Source of the DNA: Agriotes lineatus
Lineage: Eukaryota > Arthropoda > Insecta > Coleoptera > Elateridae
Length of the DNA: 64,000 nucleotides
Direction of reading: 5' to 3'
NCBI GenBank assembly: GCA_940337035.1
Contig: CALNHX010005185.1
Location: 47,949-111,948 of the forward strand
The notes under the pieces are model-generated. The model saw only the letters and a list, made by a program, of their open reading frames with translations, searched no databases and had not been told where the DNA came from. Positions 24,101 to 33,420 of this stretch are shown here, piece after piece. Within the stretch, counting starts at the first letter, position 1; each line of letters starts with the position of its first letter. The translations under genes and the position numbers were made by a program.

Positions 24101-27100
24101 TTTCGCCTTTATTCTGAATTTGGTTTAGTGTATGTTTTTTTCCTCTTTTCTACAGTTACGAAGTATTCTCTAGAATAGTTTTAAATTATCCTTACTATTA
24201 GTTTCCATCTTATGTCATCTTATGATACGTTTCTTCTGTCTTCTTGCTTAGGTAGTCTCTCCATTTCACTTTCTTTATTTTAATTTCGCTTTGGATTTCT
24301 TAATTCCACCAGTCTGTTTGCTTATTTTGATTATAGATTTTGGTAACGTAACACCGCAGACTGACTGCAGCTGTTATCAAGATGGTCTTAAATTTCTGCT
24401 ATATATTTCCTGTATCTTCGTGTAAAAAATCCCTCATGGATGTTTTTGACTTCATATTCCATCACCGTTAGTTCATAGGTTTAATTTTGTCATAGAATTT
24501 TTTCTTGTCCGTATTGTTCTTCAATGTAGGTTCTTTTATTGGCTGTCGCATTTTGCATAGTAGTAAGTAGTGGTCGCTGTATATTTCAGGACCTCTTCTC
24601 ACCCTAATATCTTTTACCATTTTGCCTTTATCTTTTCGTATCAGTATATAATTGATTATTGATTTTTCTCTTCTACTTTTAACTTCTCTACTGTACTGGT
24701 ATATTTTTTTATGCTCATAAAATGTGTTTGTAACAATTTACTGGTTTTCTCTGCAAAAATGTATTCTATTTCCATTATTGTTTCTTTCTGTTTCTCTAAA
24801 TTTGCCTAGTATTTCTAATGTTGACTTGTTCTTTACTTTTTTCCTTAGGGCCATTTCACACCAAACCTGTCGAGTCTAGTCACGTCTAGTCAAGTCAAGT
24901 CTAACCAGTCAGCACTTTCACACCAAACGCGTCTTTTGCGTAGAAAGTTTGTTATAGTATGTGCTTTTATTTCAGTAAAGATGGACGTTCTTGCTCTAAT
25001 AGTATTACGTCGAATGCAAAAATGAAGAATTAAAAGGCGGCAAAGAAACTTTCGCCAAATACCAGCTATACAATCCCTATCCCGGTGTTTCGGATGTCTG
25101 GGATTGTAGATTTTTTCATTGCCTTGCACTAGTTAAGATTAAATGTTCGATGTCCATTGTAATGATAAACAAATGTACGGCACATTGTATTATTATGACC
25201 AAAATCTACCAAGGACTGGGCGAGACTGACATAAAAATTCGACCAGTTGAATCTTGATCAGTCACGTCAAGACTGGACGCGATCGAACTTGAAAGAAAAT
25301 TCCGCAATTGCTGGTTATTTCAATGATATTGCAGTCTGCAGAATCGTACAGCGTCAGACTTGACTGGACGCGACTGGATTTGACGGGTGTGGTGTGAAAT
25401 GGCCCTTGAGCATCGTTAAATCTTCCCTAAAATTGGTCTTTGTTCTCTACATTATTGTCTTCGTTTGGTCCATATACTGCTGTTGTTAATTTATGTTTCC
25501 CTTCTTTCTTTTATTATAGGCCAGAGGCCTGTTTTAACCACAAAGTTCCACTGTCATCAATCTTTCATTTAAACACGCCCATTTGCAGATTGTTTTCGCC
25601 CACTTCTGCATACATCGCTTCATCTTGCTCTCCTATTTAGTTCTATTCCACTATAAATCATTGTATAATTTTCATCCAATTACAACATGCCTTGTTCTTT
25701 TTTCTTGGTTTCTGTTACTACTAATACTTCTATCTTTATTCGTTCTATTTCATTTACTAACTATTTTTTTTCTCGCTGAGCCCCTTTACATTCCAAGTTG
25801 TTAGATTTAATGTTTGTCCTTTTTCTTTCTTCATTTTTGTATTTTGTTTTGTTTCTGTTTTCTTTTTTCATATAGTTTGACCATCCATGCCATTATTTTC
25901 TTTCCTTTTACCCTTATGCTCCCCTCTTCTGACCATGTTTTTCCTGTTTTTAGTTTTTTGGTGTTCTGTGAGTTGGCTTATTTTGCTTCCTAGTACTTCT
26001 CCAAATCTTGAGTCTCTTTATTCCAGTTCCTTACTTCCGCGTCAGTTTTTAGCATTTGGAAGCCCATTTTGACTGTCTTGCCTTTCTCTGTTTCCTCTTT
26101 AGCAACTTTTCTAATTATTGCTTGTATACTTCTTTCCTCTCTTGTGAAGTCATCGTTTATGTACACATCCTCTCCCCTTGGAGTATTATGCTTGCCTTCA
26201 AGTTTTTCTATTTTCTCATTTGATATCATCACTTCTGTCTGTTTCTTTCATGGCCTTTTCGTTAGTATCTTCCAGTTGTTTAATCTCTTCCTTGAGAATT
26301 CTCGTTGTTCGTCTCTTAGTTTTCTTATTTCTTCCTGGAGTGTCTTTGTCTCTTCGGTGTTGGTCTCTTTTTATTGCTTTTATATCGCCTGCCAAATTCA
26401 TCAATAGATTCATCATTTCCTTCATCTGTTCTTTTACACTATCCTTCAGATCATCCTCTTTGGTCGGTGTACTGTGTTTCTTTTCCCCTCTTCTATCATG
26501 TAGTCATCTGAGGCGCTTTCGATTTGCACGCACGAGCTGCTAGGTGCAACTCGGGGTAGATGACTACGAGTATTATTTGCAAGAACGTTTTGCGCCAGAT
26601 CTGCTCAATTTTACTTGCCCTCTTCCCCTCGTGCACCTGCTTTATGGTTGGGGTTTTACTGTTCCACAACTGCTTTGTCAATTAGTTAGGTTAGTTTGCC
26701 ACTTGTTTGGTGAACTTTTACGTGAATAACCTAACATTTTGGGAAATTGCTATTATTTTTAGAAGATAAACAAACGAAACTGCCTACTGTTCTTGCCGCT
26801 AGTATCTAACGGTCTCCTAGTGCTGTAAATTACAACAAATGACAGCATAAAATAGGTTAAGTCAAGTCATAGAATATCGAAACTATTCTGTGGTCATACG
26901 ATGAAGTGATTTAACGTGTATTATTTAAAACTACTTTAAGTTACATCGAGCTGCACTAGAGCGAGTTACTCCTGCACATATAAACACCAAATCGAAAGCG
27001 CCTCTGAATCCATCTACTGTGTACTGTATGCTCCATCCAATATTGTATCTATTATGTTCTATTATTTTGAATTCTTGTTGAGTGTGTTGCGTGTTTTGTA

Positions 27101-29532
27101 AATGGTATGCTTAAATCGTCCTCCACATATCAATTCCTCGAATGTTGGACGACTATGTTTGCGGTTTTTTTATTTAATTTTATTTAATTATGGTTCTGTC
27201 GCTTCGGTCTATTTATAGTTTTTGTTATTCCTTAACCTGCACGTAACTAGGTTTGTTCACTCGCTATTTCTTGCAATTTGATTTATTAGAGTAAGTTTTT
27301 ATAATTTTTCCAGATTCCTATCTTCGTCTTTGATATATATTATCATTACCGCACTGATTAAAAATGTTGTTTACTTAGGGGGTTTGTTTATCCCACGCGG
27401 TGACGGCCACCCGTCCGTTTCACTCGGCGCACTTGTTTACATGTTATGCAAATTTGGCACTATATGCGCCACTAGCCTGGAGCTCAAACTTTAAATAATC
27501 TTGACTCTTTGATATATTATTTTTTTCACTCGTATTTTAGACACTAATTAGCACTCTTTTACCCACTTTTCCTCTTTATATCGCTTAAATAACACTGGTA
27601 AAATCACTATTTCCATACACCGCGTAGGTGAGGCCGTGCATATGGTTGTTCGTACTCCTCAAGTAAAATTAAGCTATTTTCAAATTTCATGTTTAAAACG
27701 ATTTTTTTGTAACTGTAGAGAAACAGGAATATTTATTTGAACAAAATCTATTACATCAGTTTTTAAAGAATATTTTTATGTTTCATTTAAAGTAAAAGAC
27801 AGTTATGAAAATCAGAGTAAATGTACGTTCTTTTATCAATGTAACAGTTTTCTGCTTTTAATTAATTATGTGGTTTTAATTACCTTCAGTTATTGCAAGA
27901 ATTTTTTATATTTTTTATAATTTTTTGGTGTCAAAAGGCGGATGCACCTGCTGATGATGGTAAGTCTCCCTTTGTCACTGCACGTGCTGTTACCACACGT
28001 ACCGCTACAACACATGAAGATCTGGGTACAAATGCGCGTACCCAACAATTAGAAGAAAAGACAGTAGCGCACTCGATGACATCTAGCGCTACTCGACAGG
28101 AGCAAAGAACCGTTACTCAACAAGTCAAAACTACTAGCACTGTTGTTGGAGATCAGGTTAATTTTTTTTATTTGTATTTATTTTTAATTGAGGTTTGATT
28201 TAGTTTTTTGTATGGTAAATAACGCTTTTTAAAAGTACTTCAGAGTTCACTTTTAATTGTAACCTGAGTAATTTTTGTATTCATGTCTTTTTTACTTGAT
28301 CTTTCACACATTGATTTATGATTATAAAGCACTAAACGTTATTCTTATCCAAAAGATATTTAAACACCTCTTGGATATGTTAATTGTGTGAAATTTATTA
28401 GCCTCTTTTTAAATTTTAAAGTTGCCATCAAAAATAATAAAATAATTATTTCCGTTCTGATTTTCTTCAGCTATGGTGACTATCATTAGTACTTTAGACA
28501 TATCATGGAAGTGATATCTTCATTTATATTTTTTCGAGAAATTCTCTCATATTTACAAAGTATGCATGTTTTACATTTTTTGTGATTAAGTACCATCAAA
28601 ATACATTTTATACCACATTTTCTTCTTTATCGGCTTGGTTGCCAAGCTTAATGAAATAAATTCACAAATCTCCTAATCTATCACTGTGCTAACATGCATG
28701 GCTTATAGCTGAATCGACGAGATAGTGTAAGCTCAACGAGTTCAGGTGACTCTGGCACCCCCATTGATCCTCCAGATGACCCCAATCATCCATACTATGA
28801 TAGCGTTTTCCATAAGGTAAGTGCTCAGCTTTGCACTTTTGACCACTAACTGGCCAACACGATTCAATGTCACATTCCATTAGTTGTGCATAGAAGGCAT
28901 GAATGCTTGATCTTGCTGATGTATGAAGCGAATGATCTGTCATTTTGTGTTTTTGTAGTATTTTGAAAGAAAAGTATTCTTCACTCAATTATTTCTCTTA
29001 AATTAAACTATTAATGCAACTTCGTATTTTTTGATTACTTTAATGAAATAACACTCAGGAGATTTTTACGTTTAACAGGAAAACGTCCCTGAAGGAATAG
29101 TACAGACCGAAAACGTTGTCTATAGTGGAGACCCTACTGTAACGCATATTTCCACCACACAAGTGCCTGTTGTGGCTACAGAAGCACGTAAAGTACATTT
29201 GGAATCTGATGATGGTAATTATTCTGCAACCGGAGAAATCGTCAGCTCACAAACCATTAGTTCGAAGACGCGCACTGTTGAAACGATTACGGTAAATAGT
29301 AATACACACTTAGATTGGTTAAAACTACAATTGTAACCCATTTTAGTATAAAACTGAACGAGATGGTGTTGTTGAGACACGAGTAGAACAAAAAATAACC
29401 ATTCAATCTGATGGAGATCCGATAGACCATGACCGTGCCCTTGCTGAGGCAATTCAAGAAGCAACAGCTATGAACCCAGATATGACTGTTGAAAAAATTG
29501 AAATTCAGCAACAAACTACTCAACCGCAGTAA
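15001..29532 (+). CDS. cora: Coracle / protein 4.1 homolog, 3' coding exons (partial gene)
   Basis: Coracle is the insect band 4.1 protein, a membrane-cytoskeleton scaffold of septate junctions that binds Neurexin IV-type receptors through its FERM domain. This window holds the C-terminal part. Exons, joined with GT-AG introns: 15001-15155, 15581-21483, 27938-28156, 28709-28816, 29079-29291, 29347-29532. The final two give the 4.1 C-terminal domain: 'SATGEIVSSQTISSKTRTVE' followed by 'YKTERDGVVETRVEQKITI', 'DHDRALAEAIQEATAMNPDM' and a TAA stop. From the end of the first exon onward every exon boundary is phase 0, so the inner exons can be skipped without changing frame. FERM and FA domains are not found here and should lie upstream. 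One base is missing in the giant exon near 18150. The TE-filled intron 21484-27937 is the largest coding intron. Confidence 0.85.
15581..21483 (+). CDS. cora: Coracle giant exon with DPxTGxID repeats
   Basis: Acceptor CAAAACAG|AGC; donor AAT AAG|gtatgt. It encodes a linker with 'KRATGLAFNYAPGEDG', then about 1,550 residues of repeats. The unit is a 'DPKTGKID'-like turn every ~17-25 residues, often with 'KYGxIDP' and 'LGQII'. Modules of about 110 residues occur in the order A-B-C-D three times (supercycle starts 16133, 17564, 19102), followed by a divergent block to about 21180 and an acidic tail. As written, the frame breaks near 18150: 15581 onward reads in one phase, and from about 18151 the repeat continues in another. 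One missing base makes the exon 5,904 nt, a multiple of three with both ends phase 0. Function of the repeat is unknown; regular beta-turns suggest an extended beta-rich rod. Confidence 0.85.
21484..21934 (+). other. Start of coracle intron, nothing recognised
   Basis: The donor gtatgt lies at 21484. The sequence is AT-rich with a short (TA)n run near 21575. There is no coding signal before the - strand retrotransposon begins at about 21935. Confidence 0.5.
22244..22900. mobile_element. 657-bp TIR element, TTAA-type, nested in LINE
   Basis: The left end starts GCCCGTGTCCCACTGTAAAA and the right end is the complement of GCCCATGTCCCACTGTAAAA. It interrupts the reverse-transcriptase tail of the host LINE: coding resumes on the two sides at 'SMKMKY' and 'KVLGVTRRDRIRN'. 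TTAA precedes the left end (22240-22243); the right flank reads TTTT, which could be a mutated TTAA. This fits a piggyBac-like non-autonomous element, though the superfamily is inferred from the target site only. No transposase inside. Confidence 0.65.
24848..25405. mobile_element. 558-bp TIR element, PIF/Harbinger-like
   Basis: Termini GGGCCATTTCACACCAAACC and the complement at the right end (ending 25405), with degenerate CTAGTC/GACTGGA sub-repeats just inside. The flanks are TTA (left) and TTG (right), close to the 3-bp TWA target of PIF/Harbinger elements. A + strand segment from about 24979 ('MDVLALIVLRRMQK', stop, 'RIKRRQRNFRQIP') faintly resembles the start of Harbinger transposases, but it is too short to be sure. 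It is nested in the - strand LINE. Confidence 0.6.
26510..27004. mobile_element. 495-bp TIR element nested in LINE 5' region
   Basis: GAGGCGCTTTCGATTT at the left end is the exact reverse complement of the right end AAATCGAAAGCGCCTC. CTGA or TGA words occur at both junctions. Removing it brings the ORF1 region of the host retrotransposon next to a stretch (27005-27640) that looks like its 5' UTR. No transposase is recognisable. Confidence 0.55.
27005..27937. other. LINE 5' remnant then coracle intron end
   Basis: 27005-27640 has a base composition unlike the intron around it and continues the - strand LINE, probably as its 5' UTR; no frame is open. 27650-27937 is AT-rich intron ending in the acceptor gtcaaaag of the next coracle exon. 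No gene is seen. Confidence 0.35.
27938..28156 (+). CDS. cora: Coracle exon (73 codons)
   Basis: Bounded by tcaaaag|GCG and GATCAG|gttaat, 219 nt, phase 0 at both ends. It encodes 'ADAPADDGKSPFVTARAVTT' and a Thr/Gln-rich segment ending 'STVVGDQ'. This Thr-rich region immediately precedes the 4.1 C-terminal domain in the family. The longer open frame that extends into both introns is read-through. Confidence 0.75.
28709..28816 (+). CDS. cora: Coracle small exon (36 codons)
   Basis: The acceptor gcttatag|CTG and a strong donor AAG|gtaagt delimit 108 nt in phase 0. It encodes 'LNRRDSVSSTSSGDSGTPID' followed by 'PPDDPNHPYYDSVFHK': a Ser-rich, probably phosphorylated and disordered segment with a Pro/Asp patch. 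It is too short to stand out by ORF length and was found by splice sites and frame. Likely alternatively used. Confidence 0.65.
29079..29291 (+). CDS. cora: Coracle exon, 4.1 C-terminal domain part 1
   Basis: tttaacag|GAA to ATTACG|gtaaat, 213 nt, phase 0. It encodes 'ENVPEGIVQTENVVYSGDPT' and then the start of the C-terminal domain ('GEIVSSQTISSKTRTVETIT'), the beta-rich module conserved from vertebrate 4.1 proteins to coracle. Confidence 0.85.
29347..29532 (+). CDS. cora: Coracle last coding exon, end of 4.1 C-terminal domain
   Basis: acccattttag|TAT; 61 codons and TAA at 29530-29532. It contains 'GVVETRVEQKITIQSDGDPI' and 'DHDRALAEAIQEATAMNPDM', diagnostic of the 4.1 CTD, ending 'QQQTTQPQ'. 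Five bases after the stop is a good donor (ATCAG|gtattg), suggesting that the 3' UTR is spliced. Confidence 0.88.
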   Translation, partial: YKTERDGVVETRVEQKITIQSDGDPIDHDRALAEAIQEATAMNPDMTVEKIEIQQQTTQPQ

Positions 29533-29635
29533 ATCAGGTATTGTGTTGACTTAATCTATTACTTTAATATAGCCACATTCCCTTCATAGTGATAGAATAG
29601 TACAGAATAATGATTTTGTTAAAGTATTTGGTAGT

Positions 29636-29850
29636 ATGTACTTATTTGTAAACGGAAATGTTGTACATAGGGAAAAGGCAATGTTAGAAATTACGAAGGA
29701 TCGACTATATCTTCGGTCATGTAACATAGCAACGTTGTTTGTTTTATTGTCTGCGCAACAAGAGAAAAGCTCAGAGGAAACAGATTCGTGTTATACGTTT
29801 GGCAGTACTGAAGTGTATTGTTGATGGCACTATCTTCAGACAAAGCATAC
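29636..29850. repeat. Repeat shared (inverted) with 41275-41590
   Basis: The segment, including the words GTAAACGGAAATGTTGTACA, AATTACGAAGGATCGACTAT and ACGTTTGGCAGTACTGAAGT, is present in reverse complement near 41590-41400. It includes one arm of the palindromic MITE family. The 62-codon open frame across it is accidental. No gene is seen between it and the Helitron at 30415. Confidence 0.65.
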
Positions 29851-30414
29851 AGCTAGACGCAGAACAGCCTCTTTCCTTGTGAAGCGGCCAAGCTAGAATG
29901 AGAGGTAAAAGAAATAGTACCACCACGCGATTTTCACCCAAAATGACTGTACAGCAGAACCATTCTAGCTTTGCGGTCGAGGTAAGCCATGAAATGCGCT
30001 GTGATCATAATTGATTCCAATAATTTAGTAATACATGAAGTGAAATAAATGTCATATATAAAGTTTGGTTATGTTATAACTGTCAAGTAGCTGCAATTGC
30101 AGGAATTAGTAAAATTTATCTTCACACTGCAATGTGCAGTGTAGGTTTTGGATTATTCAGAGAATTTAGTTCATCTGCTTTGAGCTAACAATAGGTTCAT
30201 TATTAAATCATTAAATAAAAAATTAAATTAAATCATTAAATGATACTGAAAATTGCTTGAAACAGTGTACTAATAGAGGCTATTATTAAACTGTTTTTGG
30301 TAACTATTTGTTTTGTAAGATTGGTAACATTTTTGCTTTCACCTTCTCATAACACAACAGACATCAGATGTCGAATACAAAACCACAATCTCTGAAATGC
30401 ATTTATTAAATGTA

Positions 30415-32224
30415 CTAGCAAGATGCCCGTTCTTCGTACGGGCTACAAATGTTTTTTATTCTAAATCTCAAATGAATTCCAGGGCGCACCCCTACCCTTC
30501 ACTCAATACGCTAAAACTAACAAACGCCGCAAAAAAATATTCTAGGTAAAAAGGACAAAGTATTCTTCAGAAAAAAGGCCTGCGCAACTCTTTTATGCTT
30601 TTACGTACCCCCTGGAAATGTGTACATATTGTAATTCCCCTTGTATATATTGATAAAACTATGGTTTTAGTATAACAATGAGATAAAATTTAAATATATA
30701 TATATATACAAAGTAAATGTATTCATAAATTGGTCGAATTTCTGAAATCCTCTAATTTGTTCTAAGAGATATTGAGTAATTCGTAAAAACACAGTTTACT
30801 GTTTTTTTCACTCCTTAGGGGTTGAATTTTGAAACATTCTTTCAGTCCATATTATCCTGAAATAAGCCACAGCGAAAAATAATTAATAAATTTAACACGC
30901 TTCTCCTTTTCAGTTTTTCCTTTTTACCGCTTTAGGGGTAATTTTAAAATCCATTAAACCACTTTCAAAAATATTTTAAGAATACATCTATATGCCAAAA
31001 AACAATGGTCTAACTCAATAAACATAGGAGATAAGAAGGGTTCTTTAATTCAACCCGAATCCAGATTTGCACCTTTAGGGGTTGATCAGAGGAAAATCCT
31101 GAAATGTGTTTTTCAACACTTGTATTGGATACATATGCGAGTAATCACCAAACCTATATCTTATCGGGTTTAATAGATACTGAAGAATTCGTGAAAACAC
31201 AGTTTACCCCTTTTTACCCCCTCAGGGGTAAAATTTTAAATCCCCTTAAACCGCTTTCTAAATATTTTCAGAATACATCTATATGCCAAAAAAAAGGAAT
31301 GCTCTAGCATAAACATAGGAGATACGAAGGGTTTTTTAAATCGCCCCGAATATAGATTTACACTTTTAGGGGTTGATAAGGGCAAAATCCTGAAATGTAT
31401 TTTAAACACTTATATTGGATACCTATGCAAGCAAACGCTAAGTCGATATCTTATAGGGTTTAAGAGTTATTGAAGAATTTGTGAAAACATAGTCTACCCC
31501 TTTCCACCCCCTTAAGGGTAAAATGTTAAAATCCCTTAAAGCTATTTCTAAATATTTTATGCCAAAAAGGGAATGTTCTAATTCAATAAACCTAGGAGAT
31601 ACAAAGTGTTCTTTAATTCACCCCGAATCCAGATTTGCACCTTAAGGGGTTGATTAGGGAAAAATCCTGAAATATGTTTTTAGACACTTATTGGATACCT
31701 GTGCAGGTAAACACCAAGTAAATATGTCATCGGGTCTAAGAGATATTAAGGAATTCGTGAAAACACAGTTTACCCCTTTTCACCCCCTTAGGAGTAAAAT
31801 TTTAAAATATCTTTAACCACTTTCTAATAATTTTAAAAATACATCTATATGCCAACAACTAACGTTCGAACTCAATAAACATAAGAGATACGAAGGGTTC
31901 TATAATTCACCCCGAATGTATATTCGCACCTTTAGGGGTTGATTATGGCAAAATCCTGAAATACGTTTCTAGGTATTTGCATTGACAATCTTTGCAACTA
32001 AACACCAAGTGGCTATCATTGGGTCTAAGAGATATTGAGGAACCCGTGAAAACACATTTTACCCCTTTTCAACCCCTTAGGGGTCGAATTTCAAAATATC
32101 CCTTCTTAGCACTACCTTACGTAACAAACTGAACCTTCCACCCAAATTTCAAGTGTTTAGTACCACTGGTTTCGGCTCTGCGTTGATTAGTCAGGGTTGT
32201 GACTTTCCTTTATATATATATAGA
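30415..32224 (-). mobile_element. Non-autonomous Helitron, 1.81 kb
   Basis: Read on the - strand it begins TCTATATATATATAAAGG at 32224 and ends with the hairpin GCCCGT-ACGAAGA-ACGGGC, then ATCTTG and CTAG at 30415. The flanks are A (5') and T (3'), the target expected of Helitrons. No Rep/helicase coding remains. The interior is a head-to-tail array of about five diverged units of roughly 285 bp, marked by GAATTCGTGAAAACACAGTT near 30778, 31187, 31472, 31752 and 32040. The first interval is longer (about 410 nt). Confidence 0.8.
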
Positions 32225-32700
32225 TTATACACAAATACTATAACTTAAACATGCAGTATTTTTTTAAGACCACCAAATTTAAACTATATAAGTTAGAGCG
32301 TCGCCTGCGTTAATTAACAAAAACTTCGTCTTTATGAAGCCTGCCAGCTAGCCAAATGTCGGTAATACACAAATTATGGCCACTTCATGAAATTGGCGCT
32401 GCTTGACACCATGTGACAGATCACTTATTTTCCCTTTACGTGATAACCTTTATCCAGCCACAAAAATTTACCATATTTAATGGAAATTCATTATAGAAGA
32501 CATTTTTCCTGTCTTTATTTCCACATGAAGGAATGCAATGAGACATTTTCAAAAATGTAGAACCAAACATACGCTTTCAAATTTGAAATGTCAAATTATG
32601 TGAACTAGCAAAATATGAACTATTGAAATAAATGTCAAAACAGTCTAACTGGCAGGCTTTGTATACCTACTAACCTATCAAAGCAGGCTATGAGTCAGAG

Positions 32701-33162
32701 CACGGCCTCCTGGATTAATACGAGACTGACGTCTCTACGCGGCCTGCCACATTTGTATAATTATTGTGATTCTGAGGCCAACGTACTTTGGCGCCATCTG
32801 TTGGGTTTTGATAAAAAAATAAAACTTGAAATTAAATTGATTGTTCACCTGTGTAGTGTTTTATTGTAGTTATTAACATTATAATTAACTAGTGAATCAC
32901 CCGAGTTACGCTTAGGTTCGCAAATTTAGAAGAGATTCGTTAATATAAATTTTAAAAAACGATACATCGGCCGGGAATCGAACTAGGGCCGCCTGGACCA
33001 ATTTGGCTTGATCAATAATGCGCTGCTATAATGATACATGAACATAGTGATTCACAAGCGCAACATACTGTAGCGCCTCTACAAACTATAAAAAACGCCT
33101 TGAACTAAAAATGCGGCGGGCCGCATAGAGACGTCAGTCTCACATTAATCCAGGAGGCCGTG
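32701..33162. mobile_element. 462-bp element with 8-bp target duplication
   Basis: About 50-bp TIRs begin CACGGCCTCCTGGATTAAT, and the right end is the near-perfect complement. Both sides are flanked by AGTCAGAG (32693-32700 and 33163-33170), a perfect 8-bp target duplication as made by hAT or P transposases. No coding sequence. A Helitron-like 3' end and a tRNA-like B box are nested inside. It lies about 90 bp left of the larger P element. Confidence 0.75.
32889..33060 (-). mobile_element. Helitron-like 3' end plus tRNA-like segment (fragment)
   Basis: On the - strand it ends GGGTGATTCACTAG followed by T, matching the last ~15 nt of the Helitron candidate at 35589-35902, including a preceding imperfect hairpin. 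Upstream on the same strand, CTAGTTCGATTCCCGGCC has a tRNA B box. The 5' boundary is not resolved. It is inserted within the 462-bp element. Confidence 0.4.
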
Positions 33163-33420
33163 AGTCAGAGCATAGCCAACTAATATTTAGGTTAGCTTAC
33201 GATAATACAGCCATTACAATCACCATAAAAACATGATTCTGTAAAGCATGCCATGACAAAATCAAGGTTGGTAAAACTGAAAGCGTGTTTAGGAGGTTGC
33301 CTCGTTCCCATTTAAACCCATTGTTTGATTATTTTCCCCCGCAAAAACTAACTCATGACGTCATACGAACCGCGCGAAATTTAAAATCGTATTGTCTAAT
33401 AACTGTTGATAAACTTTACA

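Larger units (their letters stand above)
21935..27640 (-). mobile_element. Decayed non-LTR retrotransposon with nested insertions
   Basis: Read on the - strand from about 27.6 kb down, the order is: a probable 5' UTR; ORF1-like coiled-coil (about 26425-25990, 'IKQLEDTNEKAMKE' and 'EKIEKLEGKHNTPRGEDVYI'); endonuclease start near 25830 ('LNLTTWNVKGLSEKK'); RT fragments ('VAIKRLKIGKAAGHDGVEAE' at ~23920, 'ECAFADDVVIFASKEG' at ~23340); and a C-terminal tail ending about 21960 ('SRGRSQKTWTKSVEEMLQQR'). Frameshifts and stops are frequent, so it is inactive. The order EN-RT without RNase H fits RTE- or Jockey-like elements; the clade is not settled. It lies antisense inside the coracle intron. Confidence 0.8.

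Noticed and set aside
30415..32224. CRISPR-like array because of regularly spaced repeats
   Set aside because: Units are ~285 bp, diverged, contiguous and lie inside Helitron ends in a eukaryotic genome.
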